Positions 11,301-25,700 of a DNA stretch of 64,000 nt are shown here, one piece after another (position 1 is the stretch's first letter; every line of letters starts with the position of its first letter). The notes below the pieces were generated by a model. It was given only the letters and a program-made list of their open reading frames with translations. It ran no database searches and was not told the origin of the DNA. The stretch covers positions 2,812,501-2,876,500 of the forward strand of contig NW_026515433.1 of the NCBI RefSeq assembly GCF_014898815.1. The letters are read 5' to 3'. This stretch comes from Panonychus citri (lineage: Eukaryota > Arthropoda > Arachnida > Trombidiformes > Tetranychidae). The translations under genes and the position numbers were made by a program.

Positions 11301-12218
11301 GAAATGTAATTTAGACCAATAAGATTTAAAGTAGAAAAGAAAAGTGTTAAATTGCTGTTAGTTGATCGCATTTAATTGTTGCAAGGATTCATATAAATGG
11401 TTAGGCAATTACTTACCTTTATTTAAAAGATATTCAACTATAGCCAATTGTCCATGAATGACCGCTAAATGAAGTGGACTTTTCCCTTGGAAATTAAGCC
11501 GATCAATGGGTTCACCAAGGTCTACCAAACATTTAACTGCCTCCGGGTTTCCCTGTTCAATGGCAACATCGAGTAAGGATTTCTTTGTGTACCTGAACAT
11601 TGATCCATAGTAAAGGGACACAATATGAATGGCCGATGTTAACAGGTTATCCTTGGATTCTGAGGCTTTCCGATTTCAAGAGGAACAAAATTTCAACAAA
11701 TCCGATGCAGAAAAAGGTAATGACCGGATTATTAAGATTCCAGCGAAATGAAAATGCGAAATGAAAACACACCAAACAATTTCATTTCAGATTAAACAAG
11801 GAACCAGATATGAATCAGAACAATCACCCAAGACCATCGGCATCAAAACCAGAGAGGAAATAATTGTCCAACAATTAAGATTTTAATTTGTAAACCAGAA
11901 AAAAACATCCAAAGGAGAAAGTGTTGAGTTGTAAAAACAAATGGAAAGAGGGAAAAATATATAAGAAAGAACAATAAATTATTCGGTAAACAATATAATC
12001 GGACAAGAAATTAAAGGTACTTTGTTGATTAATAATGTACCTTGACAGTGGTAATGAAAATGTTATAGAAAACAAGGAAAAATATTGAATTAAATTGTTG
12101 AAAAAACGGGGAAACAATCAAATGATTTAAACTTTTGCAGAAACAAAGACTTACCCGAAACATTGACCAACAGAGTTAACAGGAATCTCGCTGCGTAGAT
12201 CATAAATCTATCTGCCAT
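8348..12218 (-). CDS. Ankyrin-repeat protein, frame disrupted
   Basis: Exons read on the minus strand: 12155-12218, 11417-11665, and 8348-10471. The first gives MADRFMIYAARFLLTLLVNVS, hydrophobic like a signal peptide or anchor. Exon 2 holds two ankyrin repeats. Exon 3 holds further repeats, a low-complexity acidic stretch (EEADEEEEIEEQQEKE near 10000), a linker with RRKVSF (fits a PP1 RVxF docking motif), and then ~10 more repeats to the stop. No transmembrane channel domain follows, so it is not a TRPA channel. Around 9175-9230 the frame breaks: the repeats continue only if two single bases are restored, one near 9228 and one in the A-run at ~9206. This is either assembly error or a decaying gene. 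The family mediates protein binding; no partner can be named. Confidence 0.7.
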
Positions 12219-13631
12219 CCATGATAAATTCGAATTTATATCATCATAAGTAACCATATTTGATTATCATTTTGAACAATTTAAATCAATCAATATTCCT
12301 GATTGATTTAATGAAAACATTTTCATACAAATAAAAATGAAAAGTGAAAACAAGTTTTCAAGGCGGAGCTTCAACTCGACCGCCGATTATCCCAAACTGA
12401 CACCTGACGGATTGTTAACCAACTAAATTCGCAATTAATGATTAACAATTAATCAAAATGATCAGATGATTTGTTAACATCACTCGTTGATTCAGTTGAT
12501 TAATTCATCCATACGGCTACTATTTGAGTTGATTGTTCGAAATGCTTAATAATTAGTCACAATTATCAACGAATAGTTTGAGTTGATTTGTTGATTCAGT
12601 TCTGATTTAGCTTGAAATTTAAATTTCTCATCTGACAGATTTGATTAGTGGCTGAATAACTGACACCTTAGCTTTAATTGCAAATTTGATTGAAAGTTGA
12701 TTGATAAATATGAAAACTGTAAAATTAACTTAATCTGATTTGTGTTAAATTAAAAGTTGATTAGTTGATTTTTACTAATTATTGTTGATTTAATCATTGA
12801 ATCAATATTCATCTTGTCAAACTGGATTTGATTTGATATCATTAACTGTTATCAAGAAAATAATTGATTTCTTATTAGATAATAATTATTACATTGTATT
12901 AATTAATTTGTAAATTCTAGTGATCAATATAATTAAATAAATTTAACGTTCCTTCAGGATGATTAACTAATTTTGACCAAATTACCTTTTGTATTAATTT
13001 GTTAATTGTGGACATACAACTTGGTGGGTCTTCATTTTTTGCTTCAATGAAATGATTGGTCACAATTAAATTAATTCAAATGACTTTTTAATTAATATTT
13101 ACAATTGATGATTACAAATTAATATTGATAAAATTAAATCACTTCAATTAATCATTGATAGTTGATCAACAATGGCAAGGGATTTGATGATGATGATGAT
13201 GACAAGAGGACTGGAAAATAATCAATTTTGATTGCTGTTGATGATTGTTACGATAAAATCATTAGCTAAATTAATTGATTAGCTAAAAGTTAACTAACAA
13301 TTAAATTGATGATTAAATCAAATGTATAAATTGTAAAAACCTAAAGGATTTTGATCAAAATTATATTACAAAGACCTAATCCTTGATATTTTTGATGATT
13401 AAAAGATGATACAAATTGTGATGAAAATGTTACAATTAATTAAATTGCAATTTTGCATAATTAAAATAAGTGAGTTAATTAATTTTTGGCACTGGAAGAG
13501 GTTTCAAAAATTGATTTAGTCTTTTTTCCAGTCACTTGTTTCATAAACAAAAAATAATTGATATCCTTAATTAAGATGGATGGTAATTAATTAACTATCC
13601 TGATTAAGGTTCTCCAACTGATTAAATTAAA
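12219..13631. other. Intergenic between ankyrin gene 5' end and Cad99C 3' end
   Basis: AT-rich, with the ankyrin-gene promoter at the left and the Cad99C 3' UTR at the right. A (GAT)n run lies at 13180-13202. No exon is recognised. Confidence 0.4.
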
Positions 13632-13707
13632 TTACAATTCAGTTGTTTTACCATCACGGGTCAATAGGGTTCGTCCATCAGTAAACATTGGTGAGCGATT
13701 GTCATCT
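13632..13707 (-). CDS. Cad99C: Terminal Cad99C exon carrying the PDZ ligand
   Basis: This short exon adds DDNRSPMFTDGRTLLTRDGK and then TTEL-stop. The preceding exon reaches a stop (TAA, 13776-13778) that overlaps the donor TT|GTAAGT. If the intron is removed the PDZ ligand is made; if it is kept, the protein ends ...YYKLL without one. The acceptor is CTAG|A at 13708. Confidence 0.8.
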
Positions 13708-16700
13708 CTAGATGAATGAAAAAGAGAAACGGACAATTAGTTAATTTTGATTGATTGTTGTCCATCACTAATTACTTACAATAATTTATAATAAAGTGGC
13801 GTTTTTAGATTTGATTTAAGGCCTTCATTGGATGAAGATGAACCTGAACTTTCGGGTCTACTGGTTGACCTTGATGAAGAAGATTTATCATTGACGGTGC
13901 TTGTAACGGTACTTGGTGAGTGATTATTGTAAGCTCGAGATCTCGGCATGTAGGATACATTGGACATTAGATCTCGAACTGAGATGAGACCTCGAAGGGA
14001 GGTTTTATCGCTTTCCAATGGTGTTGAAGATGAAGATGAGGATGAGTGAGTTGATGAAGAAAGATGATGACCATTGTAACCACCGCGTTCTATTCCTCGG
14101 CCGCCCATTTCGTCGTCAATTTTCATGTCCATGTGAAGAACTTGAGTTTCATATTGTTTACCATTATTGGCGAGGATTGATGAGCTTGTCACAGTTTCGG
14201 CGGTATAAATGGGATCGTAAAGTCGAGGTGGTGCCGGTGACATCATAACTCGTTTAACTTTACCCCCACCAGGCTTGGAAATAGTTGATCCGGTGGTTGG
14301 GGCGGATGAACTTTTTGAACTAGATCCACATTGGTAAACGATTCCCGCACAGCCACAGACTGCGATCGCAGCAGCTAAGACAATTAGTCCAAGTCCTAAA
14401 TTGTTTATATCGGAATTCATTGGAATTGGGACAACTGCAGCCGTTGAAACAATTATTGGTACATAGGGAGATCGAACTGTCAAAGTTGAACTGGCCAATC
14501 CAAGGCCTGAAGTTAACGCTTGAATCAGTGAGTATTTAATTTTAACATCAGACAAAATTGATTCAATCTTTGGATCATCAGTTGGTAAAATTTTCAATGT
14601 CGAAGGGTCAATCAAGTGGATCCAAATATCTGTCCCGGTTACATCTGATTCAATTGTATGGTTTCGTTGGATTTTCAGTGACTCAGCCTTTTCCCAGCCC
14701 GTTATCAGGCCAGTTCGGTCTTGAATTATTTGTAAAAATTGCTCCTTTGATTCTTGAGCACGACCAGTTGAAGTATCACGAAGTACGAAGATAAGTCGGT
14801 GTTTATCTTCAATCAGATTAACAATGACCTCAGAAGATTCAGAAAGTGAGGACGATTGAAGCTGTGGATTATCACGGACAATAACCTCAAGTCGAAGCGG
14901 TAACTGGCTTGGAGGAATATCTTCCATGGGGCGAGAGGTTCTTAATATTCCCGAACCAGGTTCAATTTTGAATCGACCCTGAGGATCCGAGGAAGGAATC
15001 AGTGAGTAAGTGATAATACCATTAGCAATTGAATCGGAATCAGTTGCTTTCAATTGAGCTACTTGAGAATCAGCTGGTGCATCAGATGAAATGGCGGCAA
15101 TGTAACGATCGCGAGTAAGGTGTGAATACCGACCAGGGACATGGAAAACAGGCTTATTATCGTTAACATCCATAACATTGATAACAATTTGCGTCATCAA
15201 TCTTGAGAATCCAGCTAAACCGGCGATACTATTTAATCGCAAGGTCAACATGTAACGCGATTGATGTTCATAGTCGAGTGGCTCTTTAATACGAATCTCA
15301 CAATCTTGATTACTATTTTCAACGATACTGAATTTATCCTCATCATTACCAGAAATTATTTCACAGGTAAAAGTGAAATGACTTCGAGGTTTATTCATGA
15401 TTGGTAATGTTTTAACTATGGTGCTACTGGGAGTGTTTTCGTCAATTTCAACACTGGAAAAGAGGAAGACAGGAATTAGTTTATCATTAAATTCTTAACA
15501 AAATTAATTAACTTACGTATATTTAGAATCGGCAAAACCAAGACCAGGATCAGGAGAAGGGGTCGCGATGTGATCCACAAACACGGTTAATGTTGCTGAA
15601 GCGGATAAAGATGGACTTCCATTGTCACGAGCTATAATATCGATCTAAACAATTGACGAAAGATTAAGATAGTTAATTATATTAAAAGGAGATTATAAAA
15701 TCTAATGGATTACAAAATGAATTTTCTTACTCGATACTCTGATTCTGGATCTTTTCTCAGGTCATCTTTGACAGAGATAATTCCAGTAGTTGAATCGATT
15801 ATGAAAAAAGCTGGGGCCTTATCGCGGCCGATAATTTCGTAGCGAACAATATTTCCAGGAGCAGTTCCGTCGGCATCATTAGCACGAATGGTGGTCAAAA
15901 TGGTTCCCAACGGGACTGAGTCTTGAAGTCTTATGGGTGACGGAAGAGAAACAAAATCTGGTGGATTGTCGTTCATATCAACCACTGAAACATAGACTTG
16001 AGTGGTCGCTCTTGGATCATCTGAATCATTTTCAACGGTACCGATGATAAGTGTATAAGAGTTACGAGTTTCATAATCAAGAGATCGAATCACTTTGACT
16101 ATTCCGGTTGAAGGGTCAACAGAGAAAAGTGATTTATCTCCGTCACGAATTACATATGTAATTGAAGGTAAACTATCTGGATCGATGGCCTTAACTTGGA
16201 CTAGATGGCGATTAGCGTAATTTTCAGGGACTGAAACCGTGTACACGGGCTGGGTAAATGTTGGAAGTTCATCTTGAAGATCTAAAACTTGAACAGTTAC
16301 TGATGCGGTGGATAAACGGGCATTTGGAGCTTTATCCTTAGCGGTCACTACAAAGAAATGCTCCTTGACCCGTTCATAGTCAAGAGCCATAGCTGTGAAT
16401 ATATCACCAGAGGTTGGATTTATGCGAAAATGATGATCATCAGAGAGCGAGTAAACTACTTCAGCGTTTTCACCAATATCGGCATCTCGAGCGGTTACTT
16501 TGCCCACAAACGCGTCAGCTGTACCTTCATCGACCTTAAATGTATAATTTGACCTCAAAAAGTGTGGGTTCTCATCATTAATATCAGTTACACTTATTAT
16601 GAGAGACACAGTACTGAAAAGACCATCACGATCTTCAGCTTTAACGATTAAATTGTAGGAAGAAACTTCTTCTCGGTCCAAAGGTTGACCGACATAAACA

Positions 16701-19700
16701 ACACCAGTAACACTGTCAATGGTGAAATCTTTGTTAACATTACCCTCAACAATTGAATATTTAACAGGGTCATTTTCGGGATCGACCGCTTTTAGTGTAA
16801 TGACTGTTGATCCAACGGAAATTCCTTCAGAAATTTCAATTTCATATCTTTCCTTAGGGAAAGCAGGTCCACCCGTATTTGGACCGCGAACAACGACAAC
16901 CTCGAGTATACCTTGGGTCGATTTACCACTAGAATCAGTTACAGAGATCGTTAAACTATATTGTTCACCAGCGACTAATTTACCGATGGCCTCAATTTGT
17001 CCAGTCGATGAATCGATTCGGAATCTTTCTCGTCCAAGATTGGAAACGTGAAAAATAGCATATCGTAAACGTCCAGAGTCAACTTCATCAAGATCTTTAG
17101 CTTCAATCTAATGACCATAGAAAATGACAATTAATTAATTTCCATCAACTTTAATATTAATACATGTATTAAATTTATGTGATTAGTTAATCAACTTACT
17201 CTGTAAACATTTCTTGCTCCCTCACCAGCTTGAATTGTCACCGGTGATAGTGTTGGTAGTTTAGGTTGATTATCATTGACATCTTCGAGATGGACGTTAA
17301 TTGTTATCGGTGGACTTGCTCCTTTACCTTTGGGTGCTCCTAATTGACGAGCAATCACCTAATAATACAATTACAATCAATTACAATTAGTATCAATTTC
17401 CAATGATCATTTAATTAGCTTCTTACCTGAAACTTGTAAATACTTGGATTGGGAGGGTCACGATCAAGATTAGGATCGTCAACAATTAAATAACCATCTC
17501 CATTTACACGAAATGAATTGCTAGTTACTTCAAATTCATAAATTGCTGGAGCATCATCTTTACCCTGTCAAGATTTAAGAGCACAATAAATTGCAATCAA
17601 TTAAATTAACTGTTAAGCAGAAACATTTGTTCATTAAGCAAAAGTAATTCCGACCAACGGAAATAAATCAAATTGTGAGTACAATTAAACAATTATCCAA
17701 ATCAACAGTTAACAATTACAATGATCTTCACCACTGTTTAAAATCAACAAATACATTATGATAGCAATCAAAATTTTATCCTCCAAGCAATTTAATCATC
17801 ATCAGTTTGTTATAATTTAACTGAAATCAAACTGAATCAACTAATCATTATAAAACTATCATTAACAAAATCCCTCCAAGGGTTTTAATTATATGGATAA
17901 TGATTCATATATAAATCATGGAAATAAATTGCTTCTATTGATTTGTGCATAGAAAACAAATTGTTAATCAGTGACAGTCACATTGATGATGATTAAATAT
18001 CAACCAACAAGATTCAGTAATTAATTTAATAATGAGAAAAGTCAATCAACCAGAATCAACACTAATTATTTGTTAGTCGGACAAAGTGACATCGTCAGTG
18101 AGCTAAACTGCATTAAATTAAATGTACTCAGTGTAATCTTAATTATCTTCACAAGGGGACAACAATTAACTAATACTCACAATATCAGGATCGGTGACAG
18201 TTAATTTAAGAGGGGTTTTAGTTAACCGATCTTGGTAAACAATTGTACCAATTGCTGAGCCTTCAGGAACGTAACCATCAAATGATGAAGCCTTAATCAT
18301 GGGAGGATTTTTATCAACGGCAACAATTTGAATTGTTAATTTAGCAAACGAGTGTCTCTTTGGATTATCTAATTGTTCAGCTTTAACATTGATTGTAAAT
18401 GATTTGATTAATGATCGATCAACACGTTTAAGTTGTTTAACTAATCCACTTGTCCGGTCAATTGAAAAGTAATCAACATAATTACTTGGAGTTCCATTGA
18501 CAAATGAATAAACTACCGAAGTGTTCAAAGTGTCACCATCACGAGCGAAAATTGCCTCAGGCGATATATTTACGATTCCAATCTAAATTGTTGACAAATA
18601 TTAATTATAAAAAGGAAATGATTAAAAATCAGCCAACATTTAGTTGAATTTTAAATACACTCGTTGGCGGTGATTAGATATCTTTTAATGTGAACCAAAG
18701 TGTTTGGTCAAATTTGATTTAGTTTAACTGATTACTATTAATTGTTAAATACACCATGTTAATACCCTAGTTAATCAATCTGATTGTGGGAAGTTTATAA
18801 TTACCGTTGAATCGCTTGTCACCGAAGCAAAGTAATTAACTTCTGAACATCGACCTTCCTTATTTAGTTGACAATTTTTATTTACGAAATAAGGATCTTG
18901 ATCATCACCATCGATTACGTTAATTGTTAGGATCGCTGTTGATGAGAGCCTATCTGAACCATTATAACCTTTATCCTGTGATTGGGGCAAAAAAGTGGAT
19001 TAAAATACAATTGATAAAATGACTTCAACCTTCACCCTGACAGGTTGAAGTTAATTGTAAATTATTGATTGATTTAGAGTTTGATTATTTCTAAATCAAT
19101 GTTGATCAATTTTCATTGCATGTTACAACCATAACCATTATTATTATAACAAACAAACAAACAAACAGGTAAAATTAGTTTAATCTTGATGAACTTATTA
19201 TCATGGTTTCTACTTTAATTGTGATTAACCATCAACAATTTAAAAACTTTTTCAAAGGTTTTTATCTTCTGTCATCATCATTTATCATCATCTTCTTTAC
19301 AACGCCTTAATTGTTGAAAGATTCATCTTTTTCTTTTGGTTAATAACAATCAGAAAATATGATTTAAAGTAATGATAAAATTAAAAGGATTTTGTTATTT
19401 AACCATTTAACCGTAACGTGGACAAAATTTAATCACAATCAACACAAACAACAATCAAATTGTGAACAATTTAATTCCTTTGATTGCTTTTCATACAAAT
19501 GACGATCAGACTGATTAAGGCAACATCATCATCATCATCATCATCAGCCGTTAATACCAATTGAATCAGATTAACAATATTAATCCAATAATGTCAAAAA
19601 TTTAGAGTAAATCTCAATGATTAACAATTAGTTAATTAACTTACCATTGCAATAACTTTTAATTTGTACAAATTGGTGCGTTCATAATCAAGGGGCTTCT

Positions 19701-22700
19701 TAATTGTAACTAATCCTTGATGAGGCATTTTAATCTCAAAATATCCAAATCCATCAGTCTGTTTAATTAGAAAAGGAAAAGTTAATTAGTTATGGTAAAT
19801 AATTTTGCTAATTGTTGATTAAATTTAATTACCTGTCCACCATCTAATGGTTGGATTAAGTATTCAACTAGTCCATTGTTACCAGAATCTGAATCGGTCG
19901 CTTCCAGATCTTTGAAAATTGTACTTCCAATGGGAGTTAACTGGATAATAACGAAACAATTAAATTGTTTATGATCAATATGTTTACACTTAATTGACAA
20001 TCAAATTTTGTACAATGGAAACAAGAGTAAAAAAAGTTGATTAAGGTTATATTGTCTAAATTGTTACAACAATTTAAGGTCTTTTAAACTTGAACCTTGT
20101 TAGACAACATTGAAAGTTAGATTAATTTTTTTGATTTACTAATCATAATAACCTTATTGTTGTGATCAATATCAGTTTTAATTGTATTGGTCAAGCACAC
20201 CTAATTAAATAGTAAATCATGATTATATTAACGTTAACAATTTAATATATTGATTGATTGATAGCAATTATATTGGGCGATGTCTTTTAATTTTCTGGTG
20301 CAAGGTTAACACATAAGTAAAAGTAATCATCAACATTTTAAAGTAATCAAAAAATTTTGATAGTAATTAAATTGTTGAAACACTTAGAACACATATTAAC
20401 TTAATTGTCATCATTCATCAGAGTAAGCAATTTAGTTAAGTGAGTTAGAATCAACTGATTCGGATCTAATCTGTCCAAATGAAAGTGTTGAAACATTTAT
20501 CATTTGATTTACTTGTGCTGTCTACAATTAACTTAATCATAAACTCACTGCAAGTCGATGACATTTAATATTAAAACTAATCAAGTTAAACTACTAACAA
20601 TTAAGTGAATAAGGGTCATTGGAAAATAATAGTTATCCAAATAACAACAATTAAAAGGGTAAACCCTTAATTGTAATCAAAAGTGATCAGGTAACTTATT
20701 GTACGGAAAAAATTTACCTTCATATATTTAGACTTAGAGTTCAGTAAACAATTAGGTTAAATTGTTGAATATTAAAATATATAAAGGAAACAATTAGAAA
20801 ATATCATTGATATTAATGGTGATTCTGTGGGCTGGTTTATTTTAAATTGTTCATTCTGGACAATTTAAATAATGGCGATATAAATACAACAATGAATGAA
20901 TAACAATCAACATGATGATTACCATCATCTTAATGCTTTTCACAATTTAAATGATAACAATATAGTTTATATTTAATCAGTTGATTAAAAAATAAATCAT
21001 CAATCGCGCTTTTGTTAAATTATAATATTATCATTACAATTTAAATTGATTGTGATCTTGAAAAATCAATATCATCAGTTGATTATTATATTTATAGTTT
21101 TCAATTTCCAGCTGAAATCAAAGGTTAATGATTTATAATTATGTATTTATATATTTAATGATTAAAATTATATGCTGAAGATGATGTTAATCAGTTAATA
21201 TAGTTATGTTGATTAACTATTACAACATTTATCATTAACTGATTTAGTTGATTAAAAAGTTTCGCCTGTATTAATATTATTGTTTCGCATTTTTTTTTAT
21301 ATTAATGTTGATTAAAAGTTGATTGTTGTTGGATAACTAAATATAAATACACTAACTATTTTGAATTTGTTGTTACATTAAATATATACAAACATGATTA
21401 AGGAAAACCTTCACCGGAGGTAAATGATTAAGGTGGTTGGATTAAATTGTTGTTGTTTTAATCAACATAATCACGCCCTTGATTGACCTGAAAAATTAAA
21501 CTAACGAAAAGGTGAGATTATGATCAGTTAACCACAATTAAAATCATCTTTAAATATCATCTAAAACTTTTTTGTTCACATTTAAACCTTCCAGGTATCA
21601 TCTTCATCTTCATCTTTTAATCACAATTAAATCGATAATGATTAAAAAAGATGGAGACAAACTCACTCAATATAAATCAAAAATAACTTTCGATGATAAA
21701 ATTTTATTGGAAAAAGACATTAAATTAAATAGCGTAACTATTTTTATCAAATTAACTATTAATTGTTGATGATTCTCTTCACCTTTAACACTTAATCACA
21801 TTACAATTACCAAAAGTAGTAATGATTGTTTTTTTTCTGATACAATTTAAATTGATTACTATTAATATTATATAGCATTAATTTGATGATCACAAGGATA
21901 AAATTAACTCAATCATGATAATGTTTTTTAATCATCACAGAAATTAAAACCCACATTTGAAAAGGTTTTCATTTTGTAAAGTTAACAATCAATATATTAA
22001 CAATGAGATTACAACAGTAATTATCTAATTGAAAGATTTTATATAAGAACCGGAAGGAAAGTTCAAGACAGAATTGAAAATAGTATTCATGGTAATGAGA
22101 ATACAGAATTTCAATTAACAATTAAATTTAATCAAATGTTTGGTAATTTAGACAACAAAAAAGACACATAAAGACAGTCCAACAAGAACCTAAAGGGCTT
22201 TTCTCACGGTAACATGGTGAAAAAAAAACTACTATTCTGAGTTTCATGAACAAACAAATATCTAAAATGAACTTTTAACAGTTATAAATATAAAAAGATT
22301 GTCAAAGTGAATGAAAAATATCCCATCATCGGCATCATCGTGTTAATTGTTGATGCTTAAGATGATGTTGGGTCACAAAAAGCACTAAATTGTAACCATA
22401 ATAGATTGTGAACAAAGTGTAAAAGTGTGACAAGAACTAGTTTCCTCTTGACATCCATCATCATCATCATCATCATCTTTCACCTCCAACCTTCATGATA
22501 ATTAGAACAATAAGCAAAATCTTGTGAGAAAATGAATTATAAATGATATTAGAAAAAAAATATCACTGTAAGATTGTTTTCTTTTTTTCTCATTGCTCTC
22601 TCTCTTTCTCTCTCAGTAGGTCAAGATGATGTGATGATGATATTCAATGGTTGGATGAGCTTGAAAGGAAAGGAAGATAAATAATAATGATGATGATGAT

Positions 22701-25700
22701 TTAATTCGTGATTGTTAAATGATGTCAATTAAAAAACTGGACATCAACTTGGTTACCTACTTATTTTTTCATTCATTCAAATCAACATCATGATTATCAT
22801 GGTTCATGATATTTACCTGAGACTGGAAATTGTTTTTTCATTAGTTGATATTAGGTTTTTGTTTACATCTGATAATTTTATAAATAAATATATACCTTGA
22901 TTGTTGGTCACGTTGATTAATTTATCATTAATTTAAATGTAATATCAAATTGTTAAATTATCGTAATGATTGTGGTTAATATTAATTCATTGTAACGACA
23001 ATCTATTAACTATCCTTTTCAATCAAATATGATGATTATAATGAAAATTGTTGATGAATTAAAATCAAGGTTGGTTTCAACACGATTAACATGATTATCA
23101 TTATTTAAGTTAATCATTATAACGATTAAGAGTCTTAATCTTCTTGGTTTATCCTAAATTTTTGTTTCCAACATTTTAACAAGTCAATTGTACCAGACAC
23201 TCATAGATGATTACATTAGTTAATTAGATTGTATTCAAATTAAATTTCAATTATTTAAATATAATATCATCTTCTCATAGAAAAGGCATCAGATAATTAA
23301 AATTTCAGGCTAATTAAATTATTTTTGTCCTTTCCTTCAATATTAATACAATAATCATTTGAACTACATTCGGTTGAAATTTAAATAAATTCTGGTTAAT
23401 TGTAGTTAAAATTGTTGATATTATTAATAAAATAAGATCATTATCAAGATCATCAAATAATCATTAAAATTGATACTAAATTGTTATCATGTTTTCAATC
23501 ATTATTTGTCAATCTCAATTCTTATAGTAGGATTTTTAATCCAATTGTGAGCACTTGATTGTGCTGATCAATTGAATTGATAAAGTTGTCAGATTATCTA
23601 ATTGAATACAAATAACAATCAGAATTGATAAAACTGATTTGATCCGCGGTAATTATCTTGATAATATCATCCTTTGTGTGCTCCTGTTTACAACAATCAA
23701 CAGGTTGATTGTGGCGGTAGTTGCAATTAGTTAATCAACTTACCTCTGATACATTGACAGCATAATGATTAGATTTAAATATTGGTGGATTGTCATTAAT
23801 ATCCATCACTTTAACCAGGATTGGAATTGATTTCTGAAGTAAATTGAAAAATAACAGTTAATTATCACGCAGACAAAGTTATAATCATCAGAAAATCAAA
23901 TTGTTATCATTAATTAGATTCGGACAAGATGTGAGTACTAATTGAATTAAACTGATCACGTCCATTAGTTGAATCATTAAAATGTTTTTTTCTCATAATT
24001 TTGATTAAACTTTTCAAATAGTAATTTCATCGATCTACTGTGAGAAAATTAATCATCAACTGTATCATAATTACAATTACAGTTAACTTCATCAAAGATG
24101 AATCAAATTAACTTGTATCAATCTCAAAATCATGATGATAAAGTTAATTAACAATGATTTTTCCTAACTTTTACAGTAGTAGTAACAATTAAAACTGATG
24201 AACTGTAAGTTAGAAATTAGCAATTAAATAAAAATACTATCATCAGTTAAAAAGCTGATTACTATCAATGAGGAATTGTAACTTTATATGATTGGAAAAT
24301 AATCCCAATCGGACAATCAGAAAATAATCAATGATAACAATTAGCAAACTGATTAATTTGATTTACAAATTACCTTAACTCCAGATCGTTTCTCCAGGCA
24401 AGATATTTGCATGTAAATAGAAGTCAATCCATCTTTCTGTTAGATAAAGAAAATGATATTAAGAGAAAATGATGAAGAAGAAAAAAAATGATGATGAGAA
24501 AGATGAGGAAAAAAAGATGATAAGAGGTGAGGTTTCACTTTAGAAACTCAGTTAACGGTTTCTTCTGATTACATAACTTAAAATAGCAATCGAATAGTAA
24601 ACAAACAACAATCGGGTTTCAACACAATCAAAAATTCAATTCAATTCAATCCTCCTTCACCTTAATCGGAAATTTGAAGATAAAGATAAAGATGAGGATG
24701 AAGATGAAGATGAAGATGAAGATAACAACATAATAGAAAAAAATACAAATCTATTGTTTCCCAGGTTTCACCAGGTCAAATATTATCTTCCGTACATAAA
24801 GATGAGGATCAAATGATGATGATAACTTTTTCTTCAATAAGAATTGTAATATGATTGGTCGACCTCTTCTCTTTCTTTTAGCTATTCAGCCATCAATTGG
24901 CTTATATTTACAGACTTTGGCCTCAATCCATTAAAATAAATGAATTGAATGTTACCGGATTATATTTGAATAATAATAATATTTACCTGAAATCACATTG
25001 TCTTTTTTTTCACCATCATCTTAAATTGTTTTATTTACTTTAAAAGCAATCAAAATGATGATGGTGATAAAATAACGGTAAACAATTAACGCCTACTTAA
25101 TAATTCATCCGGTTACTTCCGCTATTCTAACAGTTAAATCTATGGGCCTTTAGTTATTATCAACATTTAAACACAATTAAAACTCTAATTTTGGGTTAAC
25201 TTAATTATTAATAGTTTAATTGTTTAATATTAATTAATATTCAAGAGAATATAATATAAACTTGGAATATGACTCTAGAATTAGATATTCATGATATACT
25301 TATTATCTTGTAATAGTAACACATTTAAGATTAGCTAATTGTGATTGATTGTTTGAGAGTTTATTAGCTTGTGTGCTTAAATAGTGAATTACTGGGTATT
25401 TATAAAAAGTGATTAACTTTTTAATAGTAAATTGTGTCAGAAAGACTTGTAAGATTGTTGATTGTGGAGAAAGAAAAAAAAGTCACAATTAATTTTGATT
25501 CTGTCAACCATCGAATCGATAATTAACTGCAACCAGAAATTCACTTTTCTTCTGGTTCGTTCAAGTAAACTGATTCCAACTAATTGTGGTGTCAACGTGA
25601 GAGTGAATTAACTGGACCAATCAAAGGATTAAATTAATTAACATTTTAAAGTTGATAAAATAATAGATTAGGAAGAAGAGTAAACAATTGCAAGTTGGAT

